A stretch of 60,000 bases of DNA from Liolophura sinensis (lineage: Eukaryota > Mollusca > Polyplacophora > Chitonida > Chitonidae): positions 53,675,249 to 53,735,248 of the forward strand of contig NC_088295.1 in assembly GCF_032854445.1 (NCBI RefSeq), given 5' to 3'. Of this stretch, positions 1 to 10,534 are shown piece after piece (positions within the stretch are counted from its first letter, which is position 1; each line of letters begins with the position of its first letter). The notes beneath the pieces were generated by a model. It did not search any database. It was not told where the DNA came from and saw only the letters and a list, made by a program, of their open reading frames with translations. The position numbers and the translations under genes are program-made.

Positions 1-1108
1 AAGAGATTGTTGATAGGGAAGACGCTTTAAACTTGTATATTCAAACAGCAAAAAGTGCCCCAAAAGAGGTCAGTATCTGGTGGTGCTTTAACAACCTTAA
101 CAAAAAGCTTTATCGTCGTGCATCAATACTGTGTTCATAAATAAACTGACACGTTCCCATTCGCTTCCAGGATCGGGTGTCATTCAAGGCACTTGTCTTT
201 ACTTCATTGTGGTTATCCTGAACCAACCGGAGGTTTCCGAAAATCTCCGGAAAGAAATGGACTCCGTTCTCGGCAAATTTCGGTCTCCCACTCTGGCCGA
301 CAGATCAAAGATGATCTACGCTGAAGCGGTTGTGCTGGAGCTGTTGCGGTGGGCATGCCCCACGCCTCTCCTGCTGCCACGAGCGGCCGAAGAGGAGGTC
401 CAGTTTAGAGGATATACTATTCCTAAAGATGCTACGGTATATCTGTTCCCTATGTATCAGTAGCCCGATATGTAATTGGTTCGTTATTGGTTCGCAGTTT
501 AAGCGTTAATTACAAATGTAACAACTAGTACTCTTGCAACCGTTTTATGGCGGATATAATTTCACAGTACTAAATCTGTTTAAAGCTTATAGCTTATTTA
601 CAACAGCCTGCTATGTTCGCGCTGTTCTGGTATCTGGTGGGAGGAAACCGGGCAGAGCCCGGACGAAACCCACGATCATCCGCAGGTTGCTGGCAGATCT
701 TCCCACATACGGCTTGGTTGAATGAATGATAATAATATATTATAATTAGCTTCAAAATATATTATTAAATTACCAGGCATAAAATAACAGAAAAAGATGA
801 TAATTTCTTCCTTAGTTTCGGCAATAACTCTCACAACAAAAAGCTAAAATAAAACAACAAATTAGGGGTTCGTTTTCATGGTTTGTGAGCCTTAGAAAGG
901 CTTTCTGGCATGCGCAGAAGGAAGATGATTTATTCCTACTTTTTATTTAATTAGTACGTAAACTTCAAAAATGAGACATGTAACACGTTCAAAGCCTTTG
1001 CTTCCTTTCTTGGTAGCTTTATTTCCTGTAGGCTTTACGTACACATCATATCTACTTTATAGAGTGTATGGAGAAGAACAAGGCATTAGCTGTATTTATC
1101 TGACTATG

Positions 1109-1143
<35 letters not shown>

Positions 1144-2787
1144 CTTTCCATTGTCTCCACAACCTGATCGAGTTCACACTTGCCGAGTGCATTGTCGAGG
1201 ACACAACAATGTGCCCCGTCGACTATTGCAGAATTGCGTATATAATGTAAAACTGCATATGGAAATCAGTCGATGGTGGCGCCGCAAAAGACCAGTGCAT
1301 TATAGTGTGTAGGTAAAATCAGGAACAGATTTGATTTAGATGGAAACAGTAATATAGGCTACCGTACTATAAGCACGAAAAAGCATGCATCAGCGCATTT
1401 CATTGGTGTTGAGAATATATGCAAATAAATAAGCGGGCGAAAGGTCGAATATAACTATCGCAGTCCAAGTGGAAAGATGAGGACTGTATTGGGCAACACA
1501 ATGGTCGTCGCTGTAACATTATACTGAGCAATTACTTCCTATGGTTAACTCCAGTGAAATATCCCTTTGATTAACCTTGGGTTAAAACTGAGTATGTATG
1601 TCTTTAAGAGCAGGCTCATGTTGCTTGTTGTGTATGCATGATATATAAGTTTGCATCTAACAACGTGAAGTGTCATCATGTACATATCCTGTTGAATTTG
1701 AAGGTGATAACAAATGCGTGGAAAATTCAGCATGATGATTCATTGTGGAGAGATCCGTGGACATTTCGCCCGCAAAGATTTATCGGCCCAACAGGATATA
1801 TCTTGAATGATCTCCGAAAAAAGTAAGCTCCCTCGCTTTGTATAGGTCTAGAGAGTCGTCTATTAACTGTCTAGAATTCGTTTTGAAGTGTGGTGTCTGC
1901 AGGATCCTAAATTCAACATTGTTTGGCATGAAAATACCGACGTGCTAACAAAGCAAATAGAAATACATTGTAAAGAAATTTTGTTTTGAAGTGCTTCACA
2001 AGCACCTTCTTTTCTTAGACCGCAGATAAAAAGAATGAATTGTAATTATGGTTTAACATGATATCGGAAATATTTTAGTCACATCGTGGCGATAAATATA
2101 AAAAGAGCATTTGGCTAAAAGTATCAGAAATAATACATTTATTTTTATTCGTGATTTAAGACAAACTCGAGTTCATGTTTTTTTTTTCCTCTTATAGCTT
2201 TATTTATTCCATTATCCAATTCATAGCGCATTGCACATCCATTTGACTCCGACATAAAGCAATATATAAAATATCGATGTTTATCAATTAAAATATTTCC
2301 ATAAATAATGCGGATGTTATCAGTCTAAAAGAGCGATTCCTTCATTAAAGAACATGTTGGATATACAAAATTCATTAAACTCTATAAAATTATTTTTCAT
2401 AGGTTGAAATTTCAAGATGCTAAACACCCCTGTTCATGCTCTGAAAGCGAAGACAAAGATGTATTAATAGAAAAAGCCGGCTTTATAACATTTTTAGTCT
2501 ACATAAAAGAAAGATGTATTTAATTTTTTGATTTTATTGTTTAATGCTTTAAATTTTGCGTTTTTTCCCGCAGTATTATCGTGTTTGGCGGTGGACGAAG
2601 AAATTGCTTTGGTGAAGGCCTAGCCTACGATATGTTATTTCTGTTCGTCACGTCACTAGTGAGGAAGTTTGACTTTGAAGTCGCGAAAGGCGAAGCACCA
2701 ACTCTGGACCCTCGCTCAAGTTCTCCAAACAGCGCCGGAATCAAGCCGGAACCATTTAAAGTGATTGTTAAGTCCCGATCAAAATAA
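1..2787 (+). CDS. Cytochrome P450, 3' part (last four exons)
   Basis: Haem-thiolate monooxygenase, probably microsomal and CYP2-clan-like; the 5' part lies outside the window. Exons read as 1-72, 171-436, 1704-1822 and 2574-2787, all GT-AG, and the phases join without a break. Exon 2 carries the end of the I helix, the J helix (ILNQPEVSENLRKEMDSVL) and the K-helix ExxR motif (ELLR). It ends at IPKDAT, which runs on directly into VITNAWKIQHDDSLW in exon 3. Exon 3 has the PERF-type motif FRPQRF. Exon 4 has the haem loop FGGGRRNCFG with the Cys ligand and runs to TAA at 2785-2787. No stop or frameshift is seen in these exons. Oddity: the I-helix site reads SGVIQGT instead of AGx(D/E)T, so the usual acid-threonine pair is absent. 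The family assignment is firm; the subfamily is not determined. Confidence 0.9.
628..718 (-). repeat. Fragment of the abundant tRNA-SINE (family A), intron of the P450
   Basis: The stretch matches, in reverse orientation, the central part of the SINE copies at 3593 and 4519 (the gtgggaggaaaccgggc block and the gcaggttgctggcag block). Head and tail are missing. It lies in the 1.27 kb intron between P450 exons 2 and 3. Confidence 0.75.
1116..1142. repeat. (TG)n microsatellite
   Basis: About thirteen uninterrupted TG dinucleotides in the P450 intron, preceded by a short TA-rich run. Confidence 0.9.
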
Positions 2788-3592
2788 AAGCTTTAAGCGC
2801 TTTTGGCAGAGTTATGGGATCAAGAAAGACTGACGTATGCATTTATACAAGGTTAATTATGTTATCGCTTGTTTGCTTTTCTACACGCATTAACCTCTCG
2901 CTAACCATGTATTCCTTATTGTAACAATGAATCAACGTCATCTCAGTGACGTAAGAAAATTCAGAATCGATCAGTTTTCACACATGAACAACAGTCCATA
3001 ATACCATTATATAGATCTTCATACAGACATTGATATGCAGCTCAGGTAGCATGTGTACAGAGTATAATGTGTCGAGTAGCTCTTGGTAGCCCAACTGAAG
3101 TTTTCTCAGTAGAAATCTGTTTATTCATCAATATTTCATATATTACCGATTTACAATGTATCTTATCGTACTTATCTGCATGCAGATTGTTAAATTGTAT
3201 AAAATCTGCTGACTTCAAGTGTGTATAAATGCTATAGGCTGGTTCCCAGCACATATATATTATACATACTGTGATATAGTTTAGCGCCACTGCATAAAAA
3301 GTTGTTTTTTGCGAACTTCTACACATCAGCAAGAGGTTCAAAGGTGGTTAAAGCGCGACTAATGTTTTCTTTTTGATGTACTGTTTTGTCGCAAATTGTA
3401 GTCAAAGTGCGATAAACTTCTGACTTCACCCGGCATATACCGAAGTCCGACATGCAAGTATGCCAGTACTTTGCTCTAAGATCGGTTGGCCATGTTTTCA
3501 TCTCAACTCTAAATGTTGTAACTAGCATGACAACCTGTGCAGGTGATGGCATTGTGTTGTGTACTTTTATGTAATAATTGTACTGTTATAAA
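2788..3592. other. Intergenic stretch after the P450
   Basis: An AATAAA overlaps the P450 stop codon at about 2783-2788, probably too early to be the poly(A) signal. No recognisable coding exon or repeat is seen; the open frames here have no family features. Confidence 0.5.
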
Positions 3593-3840
3593 GGGGCCTC
3601 CGTGGCCTAGTCGGTTAGTGCGCTAGCGCAGCGTAATGACCCAGGAGCCTCTCACCAATGCGGTCGCTGTGAGTTCAAGTCCAGCTTATGCTGGCTTCCT
3701 CTCCGGCCGTAAGTGGGAAGGTCTGCCAGTCGTGGGTTTCCCCCGGGCTTTGCCCGGTTTCCACCCACCATAATGCTGGCCGCCGTCGTATAAGTGAAAT
3801 ATTCTTGAGTACGGCGTAAAACACCAATCAAATAAATAAA
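3593..3840 (+). mobile_element. tRNA-derived SINE, family A, full length
   Basis: The head carries a tRNA-like pol III promoter: box A around TGGCCTAGTCGGTTAG and box B around GAGTTCAAGTCC. A conserved body of about 170 bp follows, then the tail caccaatcaaataaataaa. A 12 bp target-site duplication TACTGTTATAAA sits at 3581-3592 and 3841-3852, so both ends are exact and insertion was by LINE-type target-primed reverse transcription. This copy can serve as the reference for the other family A copies. Confidence 0.93.
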
Positions 3841-4069
3841 TACTGTTATAAATGTTGGATTCTTGCATTTTACATGACCGTAGATGAGAAATATTTTGTT
3901 GTACATATTTGCTGGAATTGCTGCCGAATTTGTTGTGATTGGCATTCTGTTATTTATCATACATGTTCTTGCGTAACTAATATATCTGAATGCATTGTAT
4001 TAATTAGTCAGTGAATCACCGCTGGAAGACTCTCGGTCGTTTATGTGTCGATCAACTTGGCTTGGCCAC

Positions 4070-4262
4070 ACAAGTTTGTGTCACTAGGTGATTAGCCTTG
4101 GACACCACCTGGTTCTAATCCCTGGAACAGGTTTGGAGTTCCTTTTGCTTGTGGATTAGGAACAGCCTTTATAACCCGGGAGCTGAATGCCTCATTCTGA
4201 TTGTGTTCTAAACATCGTACATTTCATATACATTCAAGCTCGGGAATAAAGCTGCTACTGAT
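4070..4262 (+). repeat. Possible second tRNA-like SINE, decayed
   Basis: A box A-like stretch (cactaggtgattagcc) lies about 30 bp before a box B-like GGTTCTAATCC, and an AT-rich end with aataaag closes it. No duplication was found. Only the promoter-like pair supports this call. Confidence 0.35.
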
Positions 4263-4518
4263 CATAAGCAATTCCTCCGTGTTCCAGATTTTTCAGAAAC
4301 GCGATATTGTGCAACCCAGTAATAGCAGCGTGGGTTACTAGGTCCTGCAATAAATCTGTCGGTGAGTATAAAAGACTACAGCACAGAGAGTAAAACCACA
4401 ACAGTGACGAATGTGTGATAGCTGGCAAATTCACACATGTTACCGATGAAAATCCGGCTTCTTGAGTTCCAGATTTTATCTAACTGCGCATGTAAATGCA
4501 TGAACAGTAGCATAGGAA

Positions 4519-4778
4519 GGGCCTCCGTGGCTCGGTTGGTTAGCGCGCTAGCGCAGCGTAATGTCCCAGGAGTCTCTCACCAGTGCAGTCGCTGTGAGTT
4601 CAGGTCCAGCTCATGCTGCTTCCTCTCCGGCCGTATATGGGAAGGTCTGTCAACAACCTGCGGATAGTCGTGGGTTTTCCTCGGGCTCTGCCGGTTTTCC
4701 TCTCACCATAATGCTGGCCGCCGTCGTATAAGTGAAATATTCTTGAGTACGGCGTAAAACAAATAAATAAATCAAATA
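4519..4778 (+). mobile_element. tRNA-derived SINE, family A, full length
   Basis: Same head, body and (AAAT)n-type tail as the copy at 3593. A perfect 13 bp target-site duplication AGTAGCATAGGAA flanks it (4506-4518 and 4779-4791), which indicates a fairly young insertion. Confidence 0.93.
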
Positions 4779-5074
4779 AGTAGCATAGGAACAAGGCATA
4801 CCTATTTATTTATTTATTTATTTGATTTGATTGTTGCTTAACTGGTCCGTAATCGCATCGCAGGGCTAAGGCTTCAGCTAGTCAAGAGCAAAATCATGGT
4901 AACCATGGTAACAGCTGGAAGCGTTCTAGATGAAGTACCCAGCACGGAATGCAGAATGCCATGTGTGTGGCCGTACAAGTCAATACTCTGCAATGTGCCG
5001 AACTTTTATTGGTCGTAGGTTTGATTGATATGCTTGCGAAGGAGCTGCATGTCAAGAACCAATGGGGGGAGGCG

Positions 5075-5290
5075 GGGGACGTGTCGGGGTTAGCACGCCA
5101 GCGCGGCGCACTGATGCCCCAGGAGCCTTTTCACCAATGCGGGCGTACATGGCAAGGTCTTCCAGCAACCTGCGGATAGTCGTAGGCTTACCCCGGGCTA
5201 TGCCCGCTTTCCTCCACTATAGTGCTTACGCCATCCTTATAAGTAAAATATTCTTGAGTACGGAGTAAAACACTACTATAAATACATAAT
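5075..5290 (+). mobile_element. tRNA-derived SINE, family A, degenerate
   Basis: The head is diverged and the body has internal losses: the block between the CTCACCAATGCGG motif and the gggaaggtct motif is shortened. The tail is taaaacactactataaatacataataaataaa. It is older than the neighbouring copies. Confidence 0.8.
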
Positions 5291-5740
5291 AAATAAATTC
5301 AAGAACCAGTGACTTATGGCAACGTCAGTCCGTGAAGGATGGATATCAGCACAGAACACTAAATCATTAGGTTCAAAGTAAAGACTGGAGCAGCCGTTTC
5401 CGTTACATCTCATGAAGAGAACAGGAAGGAACTCGACTCGAGATACTAGCATACGTAGATGATAAACTTTCGGCAAGTAATCGGCAAGCCTTTACGAAAC
5501 CTCAAGGAACCGCTACTTGGCAGACAGGCTATCAATGTTCTTCTTTTGGCGAAGATGGTTACCGGCCATTCACTGGATCAAAATTAAAAGTTTGCTTAAG
5601 CTTCTCGAGAAATGACCATCGGGCATAAATTTTTCCTCAGGAAGGGCTGGGTTCCCTTTACAGTTACCCCACTCAGTAGACTTACTCTATCTGTAACATC
5701 AAGAATGAAGGGTCAGGATCGTCGATTTCCAGCTTTACCT
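5291..5740. other. No recognisable gene
   Basis: Non-repetitive sequence between the last SINE and the left inverted module. I see no motif or conserved frame. Confidence 0.4.
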
Positions 5741-5744
5741 TCTC

Positions 5745-5965
5745 AGCCCGTACACAAGTGCAGGAGTAGTATGGACTACGCAGCTGGTGTCGCATTGAGG
5801 TGTGAGTTTCGAGGTGTGAGTTACCGGTGTGACGGCACTCCCTGCAAGGTCACAGGTGTGACGTCACCGGGTTATGTAAGTACCACCGGGGGAGCGAAAA
5901 CGTCGGCTTGTAAAGTTGAGTGGAGCAGCTCCAAACAGCTCCCTGGCTCCCTGGATACTATACTA
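5745..5965 (+). repeat. Left copy of the ~215 bp inverted module bounding the mosaic
   Basis: Reads as the near-identical reverse complement of 20,700-20,937. Shared blocks in order are tagtatggactacgcag, gcattgaggtgtgag, ttaccggtgtgacggcac, tgacgtcaccgggttatg, gtcggcttgtaaagttgag and cagctccaaacagctccc. The two copies differ by substitutions and by a roughly 20 bp insertion or deletion near the CREs. They are the outermost inverted pair of the 15 kb mosaic, so they may be terminal inverted repeats of a large element. Alternatively they are two copies of a dispersed promoter-like repeat. Confidence 0.8.
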
Positions 5966-6072
5966 TACTATACCACAGGAAATGACGTCACATCCCCATA
6001 GTATTATCGGACGGGTTGGTGTCGCATTGAGGAGTGAGGGAGTGAGGTGTGACGTCACAGGAAGTGACGTCA
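5859..6072 (+). promoter_or_regulatory. CRE cluster upstream of zinc-finger coding pieces
   Basis: Four perfect palindromic CRE octamers TGACGTCA at 5859-5866, 5983-5990, 6050-6057 and 6065-6072, the last two 15 bp apart. The block gtcgcattgaggtgtgag recurs in changed form just before them. CRE octamers are the binding sites of CREB/ATF bZIP factors. The cluster lies directly before the first zinc-finger codons at 6089. That it is a working promoter is inference. Confidence 0.6.
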
Positions 6073-6088
6073 CACTGGAAAGACGCAG

Positions 6089-6338
6089 ACGTTTACCTGT
6101 GGGACATGTGGACGAGGTTTTGCCCGGCGGGATAACTGGCGGCGACACGAACTCAAACAGCACGGAGGCCGCGAGGAATGTGGTGAAAATGGTGAGGGTG
6201 AGGGGGCGACTTCCAAGGCTGGAAATGGAGATGGAAATCATGCAGGTGAAGGAAAGAAGAAGAAGAGGCCCGTTTACCTGCATGATGTGTGCCAGGGACT
6301 TCACTCGGCGGGATAACTGGCTGCGTCACCAGCGGACG
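6089..6338 (+). pseudogene. C2H2 zinc-finger coding piece (fingers 1 and 2), broken
   Basis: Two C2H2 fingers of a DNA-binding type can be read. Finger 1 (from 6092) is FTCGTCGRGFARRDNWRRHE with the second His after four residues. Finger 2 (6277-6338) is FTCMMCARDFTRRDNWLRHQ. They share the unusual F-x-RRDNW-x-RH core, so they are sister fingers. They are in different frames: a shift falls in the AAG-rich linker at about 6250-6275. Finger 2 ends before its last His, exactly where the inserted segment 6340-6475 begins. This is a gene piece damaged by at least one frameshift and one insertion. No start codon is clear. Confidence 0.65.
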
Positions 6339-6339
6339 C

Positions 6340-6475
6340 CCTTAATCTAAGTTATACATTTATATCCATGTCTTAGAGATTGAAGTGCCGGATCAATATA
6401 CATGTACCTTAGGTCATCAATGGCTTTTCACATGATCTGTTGGAAGAGTTCCACAGGTGGGTTGGGGTGGCTGGC
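6340..6475 (-). pseudogene. Copy of the last codons and 3'UTR of the A1CF/RBM47-like gene
   Basis: Nearly identical to 7976-8111 and to the reverse complement of 16,393-16,528. On the minus strand it encodes the same C-terminal peptide, PPVELFQQIM then a stop, followed by the same 3'UTR start. It interrupts the zinc-finger coding pieces on the plus strand. Confidence 0.75.
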
Positions 6476-6529
6476 CCCCACACACACCCACCCCACCACC
6501 ACCATACACACCGCCAGCCCCAGAAAAGA

Positions 6530-6701
6530 GGGCTCACCTGCCCCGACCTGTGGGCGGGCGTTTTCCCGACGGGAGCATTTGGTTCGCCACCAGCGGCTGC
6601 ATGGAAAAAACAACGAGCGTGTGTGGGATTGTCAAGACTGTGGTAAAACCTTTTACCGATTGTGGGACTGGCGTGTCCATCAACGTGGGGAACACGGCCA
6701 G
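6530..6701 (+). pseudogene. C2H2 zinc-finger coding piece (fingers 3 and 4) with splice donor
   Basis: Finger 3 reads TCGRAFSRREHLVRHQRLH. Its first Cys is in another frame because of one extra base (ctgccccgacctgt where ctgccccacctgt is expected). Finger 4 is WDCQDCGKTFYRLWDWRVHQ plus a final His. The piece ends in GGCCAG|GTAAGT, a strong donor at 6702. It looks like the continuation of the pieces at 6089-6338, separated by the insertion at 6340-6475. Confidence 0.6.
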
Positions 6702-6849
6702 GTAAGTTCTTTCTTTTATTTTTTTTATTTTTTATGTTATTATTATGAACACTTTTTTAAACACTAACACAACATTACTGGAATGACCAAATTATCTTTG
6801 AAAGTTTAAACATGGTCATGGTATGGACATCCCTGCCTTGCTTACTATT

Positions 6850-7075
6850 CATTTATTGATTTGATTGGGCAAGGGTGTTGTATGTCATACCCAAGAAATG
6901 TTCACTTATACAACGGCGACCAGCATTTTGGAGGGAGGAATTTGTACATAGCCCGGAGGACACCCACAACCATCGCAGGTTGCTGGCAGACATTCCCATG
7001 TACGGATCGAGAGGAAGCCAGCATGAACTGGACTCAGAGCGACCCCATTGTGGAGAGGTTCCTGGGTCAGATGCC
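6850..7075 (-). mobile_element. tRNA-derived SINE, family A, reverse orientation, diverged
   Basis: Tail block ttattgatttgattg, then gttcacttatacaacggcg, the ggttgctggcagac block and gaggaagccagcatgaactg, ending near cctgggtcagatgcc. The tRNA-like head is missing. Confidence 0.85.
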
Positions 7076-7330
7076 ATATACATGAAGTATATTAACATAT
7101 AGATTAAAGTTATAAAAACTTGTTTTCTTAACTCAGAAACTGGATAATTTGTACCAGGAATTATCAGAGTTCAAGTGAGTTCAATCTGGGATTAAAATAG
7201 ACTACCTTAATCCGAGACTCAATATACACCAAAACAAGTACATTTTGATATGTACTGTATGGGTGAAACAAACGTTATCAGAAGTACAGAAATCAGTATT
7301 TCTGCTGTTTGGTACTGTTGCCATCTTGCA

Positions 7331-7378
7331 GAAACCACTTTCATCTCAACAACAACAGCAGTCAGAAAAGCAGAAAAT
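7331..7378 (+). CDS. Possible 48 bp exon, unidentified
   Basis: Bounded by a good acceptor (ttgccatcttgcag) and a consensus donor (ATT|GTAAGT). It would encode 16 residues, KPLSSQQQQQSEKQKI, in phase 0. No family is recognised. It lies just upstream of TBCA exon 1 but has no clear link with it. Confidence 0.25.
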
Positions 7379-7461
7379 TGTAAGTGCATCTCCTAAAGAG
7401 GAAGCCCCAAAACGTGGAGTCTTCAAATAGCGTTCGGATTTGTGATTGATTCCTTACAGCC

Positions 7462-7514
7462 ATGGTCGATCCCAGAATCAAGCCTATAGTAATCAAGGGG
7501 GGTGTCGTCACCAG
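7462..7514 (+). CDS. TBCA: Tubulin-binding cofactor A, first coding exon
   Basis: TBCA is a small cytosolic chaperone that captures beta-tubulin in the tubulin folding pathway. The exon reads MVDPRIKPIVIKGGVVTR, matching the TBCA N-terminus (MADPR..QIKIKTGVVKR type). It ends in AG|GTAAGT in phase 2, at the position where vertebrate TBCA exon 1 ends. An acceptor-like cttacag stands immediately before the CCATGG context, so a 5' leader exon or a trans-spliced leader is possible. The next TBCA exon does not follow; the sequence runs within 230 bp into an inverted copy of the RBM-like 3' end. The last exon is found 9.4 kb downstream, at 16,894. Confidence 0.75.
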
Positions 7515-7739
7515 GTAAGTCTGACTTTTACTCACGCCTGTCATGTATACTTAACAGGTTCTATATATTAAACCAGCAGTATAATTGATCAATACAGATG
7601 ATAGAAAATTAAACTGAAATTTCAAAATGAAAAAAAAAAAAAAAAATACAGGTCATTTTTACCATAAAACTGAATTTGACTTCGTATAAACGGTTTAAAT
7701 CAACACAGTTGACCTTTCCAAATGTACCCAACATATGTA

Positions 7740-8116
7740 TAGTTTTGAACTAACATCGCTTATTTCTAAGGTCAGGGTTTAAGTAACATATGCCGTTATC
7801 CAGAACAACGCGAGCACCGGTTCCACAAATCTGATTTTGTCTGAAGTCAAATTGTAAAAGATGATTTAAACGCTTATTTTCCTAACTCTATATGTCAAAA
7901 TATGCGGTCTTTATTATAACACATTATAATACAAAGCTTTCTCATGCGAGTTTAGGCAGGTGTTTAGTTTACAGGCCTTAATCTAAGTTATACATTTATA
8001 TCCATGTCTTAGAGATTGAAGTGCCGGATCAATATACATGTACCTTAGGTCATCAATGGCTTTTCACATGATCTGTTGGAAGAGTTCCACAGGTGGGTTG
8101 GGGTGGCTGGCATAGC
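7740..8116 (-). pseudogene. Inverted copy of the A1CF/RBM47-like last exon and 3'UTR
   Basis: About 375 bp form the reverse complement of 16,388-16,770 with scattered substitutions. On the minus strand the segment carries the final codons (VELFQQIM, stop), the following UTR and an AATAAA-type site matching the one near 16,593. Together with the downstream original it brackets the RBM-like pseudogene as an inverted repeat. Confidence 0.8.
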
Positions 8117-8220
8117 ATGGAGCTGTTGGAGCTGCCTCCACTCAACTTTACAAGCCGACGTTTTGTCCCCTGTCGCGCTCATTGATCCGTCACGTCCCCT
8201 CGCTCATTGGACGTCGCAGT
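8115..8220. promoter_or_regulatory. Fragment of the CCAAT-rich module
   Basis: The block gctgcctccactcaactttacaagccgac matches the right module near 20,755-20,785 in the same orientation. It is followed by two inverted-CCAAT-like cattgatccgtc and cattggacgtc motifs. It abuts the inverted RBM 3' copy. Confidence 0.5.
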
Positions 8221-8463
8221 GCGAAGGTTTGCCTGGAACATGATAAGCTGTTCTATAAGACAATCCAGAAGCTAGAACCACGCGAAAAATAAATTAGTTT
8301 TTTCTATTATTGAATATTACACAGGACAATGCCTGTTGTCAAATCGATGTCAGCGATAGCGTATTCGTTGGATTTGAGTCATTTTCAGCCACGCAGATAG
8401 CCTTGGTGTTTTTTGCAGAACTCAATGTAATGTTTTTTGTACAACATAACGCTAGACATGCAG

Positions 8464-8735
8464 GCCATCGACTGAAAATGACATATTTATCATACGAGCA
8501 TGCAGTATAAAGACATGCCGTATTTCGTTCAGAGAATTTCAGGGGGGATAACTCTGGGCTGCTTGTTGACACGGCTATAGACAGGGAACAGCCTTTGGCA
8601 CTGCATGGCTAATCGAAGCCCACCTGTTTAAACGGATTGATGGAAAATTGAAGAAAATAATAATTATTGGGCCATCACTGTTAGCGTTGTATGGTTAATC
8701 TAAGCCCACTTGCCATCATGCTCGCTAGGTCTCAA
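8464..8735. repeat. Upstream repeat of the RBM-like pseudogene (inverted copy at 18,345)
   Basis: Reverse complement of 18,345-18,600 with few changes. A motif of the form TGTATGGTTAATCTAAGCCCAC occurs within it twice (near 8605 and 8690), and a third variant with GGCGCTGT lies at 9018-9050. The same variant is seen inverted near 18,745-18,775. The segment lies just before the first RBM-like exon and could be its promoter region. Confidence 0.7.
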
Positions 8736-10534
8736 AAAAAAAAAGGACTTTTCTTTCTCAGTTGGTATAGCCGAGCACTCACTGAAGTATAAACACATGC
8801 TATATTTCGTACTATGAATGGTTCAGTTTTCGATACTTGAGACCCACGGGTGAACTGCTTTCGCAGTGGCACAGCGAGTGCTACATAACCGTATGCCTCC
8901 AAGTTATCAGCTGATTTTTTTACCTATATGTTGCCTTACACGTTTCTGTGGTCATATTCTCTGGATTTGGTCCCTTTTCTGTGTAAATTTGAATAAAACA
9001 ATAATTATTGGACATCATAGATGGCGCTGTAGGGCTCTTCTAAGCCCACTCACATGCGTGTCAAAGTCCACTTTGCCTACTTCTAGTTCATCGACAGTGA
9101 GACCAACAGCAAGGTGTAGGTATGGCATCCGTGAAGAAGGCTTTGCCGCATGGTGTGACCTGAGCGCCAAACGAAGAAGCCTTGCTGAAACTTATGGACA
9201 GAAGAGGATACACCATGCTGCAAGAAAATGGGCAAAGAGAGTACGGCGGTCCACCTCCCGACTGGGAAAGCCTGGCTCCTTTAAGGTGTTTGCGAAATTT
9301 TCGTCGGAAAGATTCCAAGAGAAGACGAGCTTGTTCCAATATTTGAGAAGATAGGGAAGATTTACGAACTGAAACTCATGATGGACCTCTCTGGATCCAA
9401 TAGAGGATATGGATTCGTTATGTGCACTAACAAAGAACACGCTAAACAAGCGGTAAAGGAGCTTAACAACTACGAAATTCGTAAAGGCCGGCTCTTGGGT
9501 GTTTGCAAATCCGTTGACAACTGTCGATTATTCGTTGGAGGTATTCCAAAGAACAAACAGAGAGATGAAATTTTGCAGGAGATGAAAAAAGTAACAGATG
9601 GTGTAACGGGTGTCTTTGTACTTTCATCAGCCATTGACAAAACAAACAACTGTGGATTTGTGTTCGTGGAATATGAATCGCATCAGGCAGCCGCCATGAC
9701 AAGAAGGAAGCTCATTCCCGCCAGAATTCGGTTATGAGACCATCGGATTGTAGTTGATTGGGCTGAACCAGAACAAGATGTTGATGAAGACGTTATGTCT
9801 ACTGTAAGTCATGTAATTTCCACTATAGAAGCTTTTTTGGTTGTCTCTTCGTTGCAAATTAAAACACATTTAATTGCCAATGTAGACAACACCAGATGTC
9901 GGAAATATCGGTTGGTTAGTTCTAAAATTCACGAGTAGGTATCACAGTCCAAACAAATTTGACCTTTATGTAAGCCGTTATTTGAAAAGTTATAATTGAA
10001 CTAAAGTTTTTTGTATCAAAGGGGTATTTTGTGTGGATAGATATGTGTAAAATGTCGCGTAACTTCTTGAAATTTCTTATCGTCTGCTCTTTCATTTTCC
10101 GGCACGAGAGGGTGGTGTGAGCGCGTGCGTGCAAGTGCAGCATTTGTTGCATTTTCCGTCACGAGAGGGTGGTGTGTGTGCGCGCGCGCAAAATTTGTTG
10201 CAACAAGCCATTTCTTTTGTATGGGTGGCTGCAGTAATAATTAATATAGTCACTTATGGCTTAAAAGCACTGATGCATCGTCATCTTGTACATTAATATT
10301 GCGCATATTTGTATTACTGGAATAATATTTATATTGTGCGTATTTGTATTACAGGTGAGAATTTTGCACATGAGGAACCTTATGTTGACAACTGCAGAAG
10401 ACAAAAGTAGAGCTGTGCAGTCAAGTTGTGGGAAGAGACAATGCTGTGGAAAGAGTAAAGAAGATAAGAGATTATGCATTCATTCATTTTAGAGACAGAG
10501 ATGATGCTGTTATGGCCCATGACTAAACTTAATG

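Noticed and set aside
3593-3680. Functional tRNA gene in the SINE heads
   Set aside because: Box A and box B are present but the cloverleaf is incomplete, and the unit continues into a SINE body with target duplications.
5612-6001. 129-residue plus-strand frame over the left inverted module
   Set aside because: No family feature. It covers the CRE-rich module, whose right copy is upstream non-coding DNA of the PC4-like ORF.
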